Below are positions 1 to 6,248 of a stretch of 44,494 nt of DNA, in pieces. This DNA comes from Candidatus Merdivicinus faecavium (lineage in GTDB: Bacteria; Bacillota; Clostridia; Oscillospirales; Ruminococcaceae), in the NCBI GenBank assembly GCA_018716285.1, contig DVKD01000007.1, positions 1 to 44,494 on the forward strand, in the 5' to 3' direction. The first letter of the stretch is position 1. Every line of letters begins with the position of its first letter. The notes under the pieces were generated by a model. It saw nothing but the letters and a program-made list of their open reading frames with translations. It had not been told where the DNA came from and made no database searches. Both the position numbers and the translations under genes were made by a program.

Positions 1-1
1 G

Positions 2-90
2 TGGCGGAGAGAGTGGGATTCGAACCCACGGTCCCGTGAGGGATCACTGGTTTTCAAGACCAGCTCCTTAAACCGCTCGGACATCTCTCC
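2..90 (-). tRNA. tRNA-Ser (anticodon UGA)
   Basis: The reverse complement folds as a class II tRNA: acceptor stem GGAGAGA paired with TCTCTCC, a D arm, an anticodon stem CTGGT/ACCAG around loop CTTGAAA (anticodon TGA, serine), a long variable arm typical of tRNA-Ser, and a T arm with GGTTCGAATCC. The 3' CCA is encoded. It has its own promoter just upstream and sits downstream of the terminator of the sugar operon. Confidence 0.97.
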
Positions 91-119
91 GTGCAACCGT
101 GTCACACGGAACGATTATT

Positions 120-148
120 ATCATACCACGAATGGAATCATTTGTCAA
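120..148 (-). promoter_or_regulatory. Promoter of tRNA-Ser
   Basis: Minus strand reads TTGACA, 17-nt spacer, TATGAT. The -10 box lies about 30 nt upstream of the tRNA 5' end, a normal layout for a stable-RNA sigma-A promoter. Confidence 0.85.
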
Positions 149-175
149 CAGTTTTTTGCGATTTTTTCGAGATTT

Positions 176-236
176 TTCAAAAATTGTTTTCCGGTCTCCC
201 CTCCCGGCATTGCGCCGGGAAGGGATACCCGGAAAC
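176..236 (-). terminator. Terminator of the Gfo/Idh-epimerase operon
   Basis: Just after the Gfo/Idh stop codon the minus strand forms a long imperfect hairpin: outer arms GTTTCCGG and CCGGAAAAC, inner arms TCCCGGC and GCCGGGA with a 5-nt loop. It is followed by AATTTTTG, a short U-tract. It separates the sugar operon from the tRNA-Ser promoter. Confidence 0.75.
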
Positions 237-243
237 AAAAGGG

Positions 244-1407
244 TTAGATCTCGGGAATCTCGATCGCAATCTCGCGGCCGAGCTTGGAGGATTCGGCGAT
301 GCCGGAGAGGATCGCCTGGTTGTAGAGGATCTGGCTGGTCGGAACGGGCGCGGGGGTGCCGTTTTTGGCAGCGTCGAGGAAGGTGCGGATCTTGCGGTCA
401 AAGAGGTTCGCGTCGTCCTCGATGATCGGGATCTCGGTTTCAACCTGGGCGCCGGCCACCTCATGGTAGATCTTCATCGGGCCGCCGACCGAGCCGTTCC
501 AGCACTCGGTGGAGGGGATGCGCAGGCCGCCCTTGGTGCCGAGGATGATGGTGTCGCCGGGAGTGTCCATGTTCATCGCCCAGGCGATGCGGAAGTCGAG
601 GATGATGCCGCCCTCGAGCCGGACAAATGCCGCGGCGAAATCGTCAACGCCGAAAAGGTCGGCGTATTCGGGATGGTTCGGGTAGTAGCTGGGCATCTTG
701 CCGAAGAAGTCGGACTTGTAGCCGGTGACGGTCAGGGGCTTCGGGTAGCCGATGGCGTTTAGGACCATGTCGAGGGAGTAGCAGCCGATGTCGGCCAGTG
801 CGCCGAGGCCGGCGGTCTTCTCCTCAATAAAGGTGGTGCCGAAGGGGGTCGGGATGCCGCGCCGGCGGCCGCCGCCGGTCTGGATGTAGTAGATCTGGCC
901 CAGCTCGCCGGACTCGACGATCTTCTTGATCATCTTCATGTTGGCGTCAAAGCGGGGCTGGAAGCCGATGGAGAGAACCTTGCCGCTCGCCTTTTCGGCG
1001 CGGACGAGGTCGATGGCCTCATCCATCGTGACGCACATCGGCTTCTCAAGCAGGACGTGGACGCCCTTTTCGAGGGCGTATTTGGCGCAGGGGACGTGCT
1101 GGCGGTTGTAGGTGCAGACGCTGACTGCGTCGAGCTCCTCGTTGTCGAGCATCTCCTTGTGGCTCGGGTAGCAGCGGACCCCCTCGACGCCGAAGCGCTT
1201 GAAGAAGGCTTCCGCCTTGCCGGGGATGAGGTCCGCGCCGGCGACGATCTCGACGTCGGGCATCCGCTTGTAGCTCTCGATGTGGGCCTCGGCGATCCAG
1301 CCGGTCCCGATGATGCCGACCCGCAGCTTCTTGCTGGTGTCAATGGCGGGGCCTTCCTCCTGATTTGTCTTGAACTTGTTGAGAATATCCTGTTCCTTCT
1401 CAGCCAT
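244..1407 (-). CDS. Gfo/Idh/MocA family NAD(P)-dependent oxidoreductase
   Basis: A 387-aa soluble dehydrogenase. The N-terminal Rossmann fold has the dinucleotide motif GIIGTGWIAEAH; the family EKP motif follows (LLEKPMCVTMDEA), and the C-terminal alpha/beta domain carries GCYSLDMV. Members oxidise or epimerise sugars, inositols or sugar acids; the substrate cannot be read from sequence. The start is the ATG before AEKEQ, because AAAGGAG lies 8 nt upstream; an in-frame ATG 11 codons earlier has no ribosome site. It is the second gene of an operon, 40 nt after the TIM-barrel isomerase gene, and that pairing is typical of sugar or inositol catabolism. Likely under the same catabolite-repressed promoter. 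Family certain, substrate unknown. Confidence 0.92.
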   Translation of the reverse strand: MAEKEQDILNKFKTNQEEGPAIDTSKKLRVGIIGTGWIAEAHIESYKRMPDVEIVAGADLIPGKAEAFFKRFGVEGVRCYPSHKEMLDNEELDAVSVCTYNRQHVPCAKYALEKGVHVLLEKPMCVTMDEAIDLVRAEKASGKVLSIGFQPRFDANMKMIKKIVESGELGQIYYIQTGGGRRRGIPTPFGTTFIEEKTAGLGALADIGCYSLDMVLNAIGYPKPLTVTGYKSDFFGKMPSYYPNHPEYADLFGVDDFAAAFVRLEGGIILDFRIAWAMNMDTPGDTIILGTKGGLRIPSTECWNGSVGGPMKIYHEVAGAQVETEIPIIEDDANLFDRKIRTFLDAAKNGTPAPVPTSQILYNQAILSGIAESSKLGREIAIEIPEI

Positions 1408-1447
1408 GTCCATCACTCCTTTTATAATTTTCTTGCACAAAATTGGC

Positions 1448-2275
1448 TCATACGCCCAGTGTTTTCAGATAATTGCGGCTCATCTCCGCGCACTCCATCG
1501 GGGTCTTGCCCATCGAGGGGCGGTCCTGCTCGACGATGACCCAGGAAGCCCCGGCGTCCTCGGAGGCTTTCAGGATGGAAGCGAAATCCTGCATCCCGTA
1601 GCCGACCGGGCGGAATTCAAAGACGTCCTCGCCGCCCGCTTTCTGGTCGCTGCCGATGAGCTCATAGAAAGGGGTATCCCCGGCGTTGTCGCGGCTGCTC
1701 AGGTAGAAGTCCTTGAGGTGGACGATGGGGGCGCGGCCGGCGTATTTGCGGACAAAGGCCGCCGGCTCTTCCCCGCCGATGTTGACCCAGCAGGTATCCA
1801 GCTCGGTCTGGAGCAGGTCGGCCGGGATCACCCGGTACATGTAATCGAGGGCGTACTCCTCCCCCACCTTTTTGAACTCAAAGTCGTGGTTGTGGTAGAG
1901 CATGACCATGCCGTTGTCCTTTGCGACCTGGCAGAGCATGGCGATCTCCTTGAGGGTAGGCTCGAAGCCGTCGGTGCCGGAGCGCCGCTCCTCGGGCAGA
2001 TAGGGCACCGCGACGTAGGAACAGCCGATCTCGGCGTAGCCGGCCAGCACGCCCTGCGGGTCGGCGAGCATCTCGTCGAGCGGCACGTGGGCGGAAATCG
2101 GGACAAGCCCCGCTGCCTCGACCGCCGCCCTGACCTCGGCGTAGCTGCGGCCGTACAGCCCGGCCAGCTCGACGCCGTCATAGCCGAGCTCCTTGATCTT
2201 TTTGAGGGTCCCTTCCAGGTCCTTTTCCGCGTCCTCGCGGACCGAATACACCTGAAGTCCAACCTTGAAACTCAT
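1448..2275 (-). CDS. Sugar phosphate isomerase/epimerase (AP endonuclease 2-like TIM barrel)
   Basis: A 275-aa TIM-barrel protein of the xylose-isomerase-like superfamily that includes IolE, IolI and hexulose epimerases. Candidate metal ligands and barrel motifs are visible: VMLYHNHDFEF, a strand with ELDTCW, IVHLKD, and near the end WVIVEQDRP. These proteins use a divalent metal to isomerise or dehydrate sugars or inosose. The ATG before SFKVGL is chosen because GGAGG sits 7 nt upstream; the ATG six codons earlier overlaps that site. First gene of a two-gene operon with the Gfo/Idh dehydrogenase and directly downstream of a strong promoter and cre-like site. The pair could carry out consecutive oxidation and isomerisation steps (inference). 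Confidence 0.88.
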   Translation of the reverse strand: MSFKVGLQVYSVREDAEKDLEGTLKKIKELGYDGVELAGLYGRSYAEVRAAVEAAGLVPISAHVPLDEMLADPQGVLAGYAEIGCSYVAVPYLPEERRSGTDGFEPTLKEIAMLCQVAKDNGMVMLYHNHDFEFKKVGEEYALDYMYRVIPADLLQTELDTCWVNIGGEEPAAFVRKYAGRAPIVHLKDFYLSSRDNAGDTPFYELIGSDQKAGGEDVFEFRPVGYGMQDFASILKASEDAGASWVIVEQDRPSMGKTPMECAEMSRNYLKTLGV

Positions 2276-2297
2276 GAAAATACCTCCATTCAACGAA

Positions 2298-2311
2298 TGT
2301 AATCGTTTTCT
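2298..2311. promoter_or_regulatory. Candidate cre site (CcpA catabolite-response element)
   Basis: Plus strand TGTAATCGTTTTCT matches the cre consensus TGWAARCGYTWWCW at 13 of 14 positions. It starts 5 nt downstream of the -10 box of the sugar-operon promoter, so it covers the expected transcription start, a classic place for CcpA repression. The overlapping dyad AACGA-N6-TCGTT could also be an operator for another LacI-family protein. Confidence 0.65.
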
Positions 2312-2316
2312 TCTTT

Positions 2317-2345
2317 ATTATAGCGAAAAAAGAATAGCCCGTCAA
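2317..2345 (-). promoter_or_regulatory. Promoter of the epimerase-Gfo/Idh operon
   Basis: Minus strand TTGACG, 17-nt spacer, TATAAT, a near-perfect sigma-A promoter about 40 nt upstream of the epimerase start codon. Confidence 0.85.
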
Positions 2346-2395
2346 TCTACAACCTTTCCAGAAAATAGAGGAATTTCTTGTGAAATGATCCGAAT

Positions 2396-2435
2396 ATCAG
2401 CATCGTTTCCGCCGGAAACCCGCCGAAATGCTGAT
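2396..2435. promoter_or_regulatory. Nested inverted repeats upstream of the sugar-operon promoter
   Basis: Perfect arms ATCAGCAT (2396-2403) and ATGCTGAT (2428-2435) enclose a second perfect dyad GTTTCC-gcc-GGAAAC (2405-2419). The block lies 50-90 bp upstream of the -35 box and between the regulator gene and the sugar operon, so an activator site is plausible. No U-tract follows, so it is not a terminator. Confidence 0.4.
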
Positions 2436-2443
2436 TCAATTGC

Positions 2444-2484
2444 AAAAAAGCAGCCCGGAACGCCTTTCGGACGCTCCGGGCTGC
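2444..2484 (-). terminator. Terminator of the PocR-AraC regulator gene
   Basis: Perfect 10-bp stem GCAGCCCGGA/TCCGGGCTGC (2475-2484 with 2450-2459 on the minus strand), followed on that strand by a run of six T. It lies 10 nt after the regulator stop codon. Confidence 0.92.
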
Positions 2485-2493
2485 TCATATGGC

Positions 2494-3738
2494 TCAGGAT
2501 TCTTCGTGCTGGACAGGCTGTGCGGCCACGCCACGGCTGTCCCGGTATTTTTTGGGGGAGATGCCCACCATCTTTTTGAAAACACGGGTGAAATAGCTCT
2601 GGTCCTCGAAGCCGCAGAGGTTTGCAATGTCGATGAGGCTGACCTCCTTGTCAAGGAGCAGTACCTTGCTCTTTTCGATCCGCACCCGGTTGATGTAGTT
2701 GGTCAGGCTCTCGCCGATCTCTTCCTTAAATATGCTGCTCAGATACGCCTTGCTTAAGAAGGCGTTGCGGGCGATTTCGTCGAGGGAGAGCTTTTTGTCG
2801 TAGTTTGCCCGGACGTATTCCATCGTTTTGTAGACGGCGTCGATGTGCTTGATCCGGGAAAAGTCGAAGGTATAGTCGATAAACCGGTGCATGATGCCGG
2901 TCAGCCAGACGCTCAGCTCCTCGATCGAGGTGAACTGCTCAATCTTCTGGATATATTCGTTGTTGAAGCCGAAGATTTCCTGGACATCCGCACCTGCGTC
3001 GATGCTCGCGCGGGAGATGAGGACAACCAGCTCCATCACCCGCGCTTTGATCTCGTCGAGGTTGAAATTGCTCAAAAAGAAAATCTCGCCCAGCAGCTCG
3101 TTTAAGAGCTCCCGCGACCCCGCCTTGTCCCGGCTTCGGATGAGGGCCTGCAGCTTCTTCTCCGATTCGATGGGATACGGCATTTCGCCGTCGCGGGACA
3201 TGTAGCGTTCCTTGACGTCGTAAATGGCGCTGAGGAGCCGTTCCTGCTCGTAAACAAACTTCCCCGCTTTGCTGTGCGGCATCCCGCTGATCGCGGCGGT
3301 GACGGCGGCCAGCACCTCGGCGAGGTCGGTGACCTGCCTGGTGCTCATCTCGGGCAGCTCCTCAAGCTGCGGCGTCATTTCCCCGCAGGGAAGCTCCTGC
3401 AGGGTGTCCTGGACGCTCCCCATGATGATCGGCCCGGCCACCAGACCGCCCGCGAGGTTTCCGGTTTCGTCCGAAACCGAAGAGGCGACGAAAACAAGCC
3501 CCAGCGGGCAGTAGTAGATGTACTTGCCGTTCCAGCGGTAGGCTTCCGAGCAGCCGTAGCAGTGGGTATACTGCCGCATCTGATTATACTGCGAACAATT
3601 CTGGCAAAAAGTCCCCTTCTGTCCGGGCTCGTCCAAAAAGGTGTGAAGGCCCATATCGATGACCGAACATTCTACGCCGCACAGACCTGAGATATGACGA
3701 CTGTATTTAAAACAACGATCCTGCAGCGATTTTTCCAC
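2494..3738 (-). CDS. PocR sensory domain-AraC family transcriptional regulator
   Basis: A 414-aa regulator. Roughly residues 5-165 look like a PocR ligand-sensing domain, with clustered cysteines (FCQNC, CYGC, YYCPLG) that may bind a metal or a small ligand. Residues about 310-405 are an AraC/XylS double helix-turn-helix (LSLDEIARNAFLSKAYLSS, then SLIDIANLCGFEDQSYFTR). PocR domains were first described in the propanediol/cobalamin regulator PocR. The start is GTG, with AAGGGGGA about 5 nt upstream, and the gene has its own promoter and terminator. Neighbours suggest control of the sugar operon downstream, the corrinoid-activator-like pair upstream, or both; the sequence does not decide which. 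Confidence 0.88.
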   Translation of the reverse strand: MEKSLQDRCFKYSRHISGLCGVECSVIDMGLHTFLDEPGQKGTFCQNCSQYNQMRQYTHCYGCSEAYRWNGKYIYYCPLGLVFVASSVSDETGNLAGGLVAGPIIMGSVQDTLQELPCGEMTPQLEELPEMSTRQVTDLAEVLAAVTAAISGMPHSKAGKFVYEQERLLSAIYDVKERYMSRDGEMPYPIESEKKLQALIRSRDKAGSRELLNELLGEIFFLSNFNLDEIKARVMELVVLISRASIDAGADVQEIFGFNNEYIQKIEQFTSIEELSVWLTGIMHRFIDYTFDFSRIKHIDAVYKTMEYVRANYDKKLSLDEIARNAFLSKAYLSSIFKEEIGESLTNYINRVRIEKSKVLLLDKEVSLIDIANLCGFEDQSYFTRVFKKMVGISPKKYRDSRGVAAQPVQHEES

Positions 3739-3773
3739 CTGGAATCCCCCTTATTTGCTGTCAGATTACGTCT

Positions 3774-3802
3774 ATTATAGCACAAAACAGGAGAATTTTC
3801 AA
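3774..3802 (-). promoter_or_regulatory. Promoter of the PocR-AraC regulator gene
   Basis: Minus strand TTGAAA, 17-nt spacer, TATAAT, lying in the short gap after the ASKHA-protein gene and 36 nt before the regulator GTG. Confidence 0.85.
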
Positions 3803-3812
3803 TGCGGAAAAA

Positions 3813-5366
3813 TTAGGCTTCAAACATCATCGACTCCATATACTGGTCGCTGAAGTAGGGATTGGAGGAGAGCTCGACCGTTTCCATACGGGCCGCGGTC
3901 TCTTCCGATTCGGGGGTAAAGGCCCGGCGCTTGAGCATCATGACCGCGCCCTCGAGGGCGGCGTTGCCGACGACCTCCGCCTTCTCTTTGAGTTCCGCCG
4001 GGAAGAGGCCGATCGCCGCCGCGTTTTCGACGCTGATATGGCTGCCGAAGCCGCCCGCGATGACAAAGCGCTCCACATCGGACGGGGCAAGGCCCGCCTC
4101 ATGCAGCAGGGTGCGGATGCCCGCGCAGATGGCGGCCTTGGCAAGCTGCACCGCCCGGATGTCCTTTTGGGTGAAGAGGGTCCGCTCTCCGAAGCGGAAG
4201 GCGAGGGTGTCCCCTGCTTCGTCCATATGGCTGACATAGTCGTGATCTTCTTCGAGCAGCAGGCCGGTCTCCTCGACCGCCCCGATTTTTAAGAGGAGGG
4301 CCGTCGCGTCAATGACGCCGGAGCCGCAGATCCCCGCGTCGGGCAGCCCGCCGACCGTCTCGCAGCGGATTTCCCCCTCCTCGAGCCGGATGCGGCGGAT
4401 TGCCCCGCCGAGGGCCGGCATCCCCATATAGATCCCCGCGCCCTCCAAAGCCGGGCCGGCGGCTGTCGAGCTGCAATACATCTTTCCCCGGTGGGTGAGG
4501 ACGATCTCGCCGTTCGTGCCGACGTCGATGAGCAGCGCCGTCTCCTGCCGCTCCGCGATGCCGCTCGCCAGTACCGCCGTCGTGATGTCCCCGCCCACAA
4601 AGGCGGAGTTGCAGCGGGTCAGGTAGCAGGCGGCCTTTGGCGCGGCCGCAAAACCGAGCGGAAATTCCCGCCCGAACAGCTCGTCGGCGTCAAAGGGCGC
4701 GTGGGAGAGGCAGTCGACATCCCGCCCGGTCAGCAGGTAGAGCATGGTCGTGTTGCCGGTCAGGATGATGCGGGTGATTTTGCCGCCGTCCAGGCCGGAT
4801 TTTTCCAGAAGTTCCCGGAGCAGCCCCTCGATGCAGCCGCGGATGGCTTCGGCCAGGGCCGGGCCGTCCCCCGCGAGGGAGCGCTCGATCCGGGAGATGA
4901 CGTCGGCGCCGAAAGCCTCCTGCGGGTTCTGGGCGCAGGCTGAAGCGAGCTCCCCGCCGCTTTCCAGGTCGATGAGGGCGGCTGCGACGGTGGTGGTGCC
5001 GATGTCCACCCCGACGCCGTAGCCCTGCTGCACGTCCCGCTCGTACTGGCGGGAGACCGCCTCGGTCTGGATGACCGAAATGCCGCTCTTTTCGGCGAGG
5101 GTGACCTCGGCGTCCCCTTCCGCGACCGTCCGGCAGGCGAGCCGCACGCCGGCGGCCAGCTCTTCGGAGGTGAGAAGGCGCTTTTCATCGGCAGAGGGGG
5201 CGGAGAGCGCCCCGTGCGCGGTTACACGGCATTTGCCGCACCGCCCGTTCCCCGCGCAGGGCAGGTCGAGGGGGTGCCCCTGGAGGGCGAGGAGGTCCGC
5301 GAGGACCGCCGGCTTGTCAAAGGGCAGGGTGTAGGTCTCGTTCCCGTTATGGATGGTCAGCTTCAT
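3813..5366 (-). CDS. [2Fe-2S]/ASKHA-domain protein, RACo-like corrinoid activator (DUF4445)
   Basis: A 517-aa protein. Residues 1-95 are a plant-type ferredoxin domain with cysteines at about 37, 43, 46 and 78. From about residue 118 come a linker and an ASKHA ATPase-like domain (GVDIGTTTVAA, LLIDVGTNGEI, GICGSGVIDA, FVIAGGFGSH). Family members (RACo, RamA-like) use ATP hydrolysis to drive one-electron reduction of inactive cob(II)alamin in corrinoid methyl-transfer proteins. The start codon overlaps the DUF2284 stop by ATGA, with AAGGAGG 7 nt upstream, so the two are translationally coupled. No corrinoid protein or methyltransferase gene is in the window, so the partner must be elsewhere. 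Confidence 0.88.
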   Translation of the reverse strand: MKLTIHNGNETYTLPFDKPAVLADLLALQGHPLDLPCAGNGRCGKCRVTAHGALSAPSADEKRLLTSEELAAGVRLACRTVAEGDAEVTLAEKSGISVIQTEAVSRQYERDVQQGYGVGVDIGTTTVAAALIDLESGGELASACAQNPQEAFGADVISRIERSLAGDGPALAEAIRGCIEGLLRELLEKSGLDGGKITRIILTGNTTMLYLLTGRDVDCLSHAPFDADELFGREFPLGFAAAPKAACYLTRCNSAFVGGDITTAVLASGIAERQETALLIDVGTNGEIVLTHRGKMYCSSTAAGPALEGAGIYMGMPALGGAIRRIRLEEGEIRCETVGGLPDAGICGSGVIDATALLLKIGAVEETGLLLEEDHDYVSHMDEAGDTLAFRFGERTLFTQKDIRAVQLAKAAICAGIRTLLHEAGLAPSDVERFVIAGGFGSHISVENAAAIGLFPAELKEKAEVVGNAALEGAVMMLKRRAFTPESEETAARMETVELSSNPYFSDQYMESMMFEA

Positions 5367-5932
5367 CTGGTTTCCTCCTTCTCTGCGTCAAAAAAGAGGC
5401 ACATCCCGAAATAGGTGACGGTATTGACCCCATTGATGTACTTCATCCCGACCCGCGGCGCAAGCTGGGAGACCGCGACCCCGTACGCTTCCAGCGAGGC
5501 GAGGGCCTTGTCCGGGAAGCGGCAGGGCTCTTCATCCCGCTTGGCGCAGCGCTCGCAGTAGTGGCATCCTCCCGCAGACAGATGGAGAAAATCCCCCTTC
5601 CAGACCTTCGCGGTCCGCTCGATGAAGGTGCGGGTGTTGCGGTTATGGGAGGCGGCGACCTCCATCATCCCCTCGAAATCGTAGGAATCCTCGATTCCCC
5701 CGACCGTCTGGTAGACGATGGCATAAGGGAACGCCTTGGCCTCGGCGATCAGCTCGTCGATGGGACCGACCGACGGAGGGCAGGTCCAGCATTTGCCGTA
5801 CTGCCCGCACTGGTTGGCCTCGCAGGCCTTGCGGAAAGCCGGGTCAAAGGGGATTCTGTCAATCGTTATCAATCCAGCCGCCGTAAATCCGGCTTCTTTT
5901 GCAATATCGCATAAAAATGTGAATTTTTCCAT
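5363..5932 (-). CDS. DUF2284 cysteine-rich metal-binding protein
   Basis: A 189-aa soluble protein with two cysteine clusters: CGQYGKCWTCPP near residue 45 and CHYCERC followed by EEPCRFP in the C-terminal half. This pattern is that of DUF2284, a predicted Fe-S or zinc-binding family that recurs near corrinoid methyltransferase and reductive-activator genes; its biochemical role is not established. The ATG before EKFTF is chosen because AAAGGAG lies 8 nt upstream; longer readings lack such a site. First gene of a two-gene operon with the RACo-like protein (4-nt overlap), so it probably helps activate or mature the same corrinoid partner (inference). Confidence 0.85.
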   Translation of the reverse strand: MEKFTFLCDIAKEAGFTAAGLITIDRIPFDPAFRKACEANQCGQYGKCWTCPPSVGPIDELIAEAKAFPYAIVYQTVGGIEDSYDFEGMMEVAASHNRNTRTFIERTAKVWKGDFLHLSAGGCHYCERCAKRDEEPCRFPDKALASLEAYGVAVSQLAPRVGMKYINGVNTVTYFGMCLFFDAEKEETR

Positions 5933-6248
5933 CTGAACTTCTCCTTTTAAGCATGAATACCGGGCTGCCAAACCGCCTTGCTGTCCGGCTTCCCGCATAG
6001 GTTGCTACCACTTTATCATAGCGTTTCAACCCTAAATTTTCTATCATTTTTTTTGAGGTTTTTTCACTTTTTTACAAAAACTTGCCGGTCCGGCTGTCCG
6101 GCGGGAAATGCTGTGCAAACCGCATAAATATTGAAGAAAATCCGCGAAAAATCGTATAAGGCAGCCTCTTGTTTTTTTCACAAACACTCCGTATAATAAA
6201 GAAAGCGAAACTGCGCAAACTTTTTGAACTGCTGAAAGGAACATCGTT
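5933..6248. other. Divergent intergenic region between the DUF2284 and GH38 genes
   Basis: AT-rich 316-bp gap. It holds the GH38 promoter (6169-6197) and the ribosome site AAAGGA before the GH38 ATG. A CCGG-rich dyad, GCCGG-t-CCGGC, lies at 6084-6094 with a further CCGGC to 6102. A weak cre-like match (11 of 14) on the minus strand at 6016-6029 overlaps a possible TATGAT -10 box, but no good -35 box for the DUF2284 operon was found. No gene seen. Confidence 0.6.
6169..6197 (+). promoter_or_regulatory. Promoter of the GH38 mannosidase gene
   Basis: TTGTTT, 17-nt spacer, TATAAT, with the -10 box about 50 nt upstream of the ATG. The only convincing plus-strand promoter seen in the window. Confidence 0.75.

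Noticed and set aside
6199-6214. cre-like AGAAAGCGAAACTG downstream of the GH38 promoter
   Set aside because: Only about 8 of 14 positions match the consensus, near what AT-rich sequence gives by chance.
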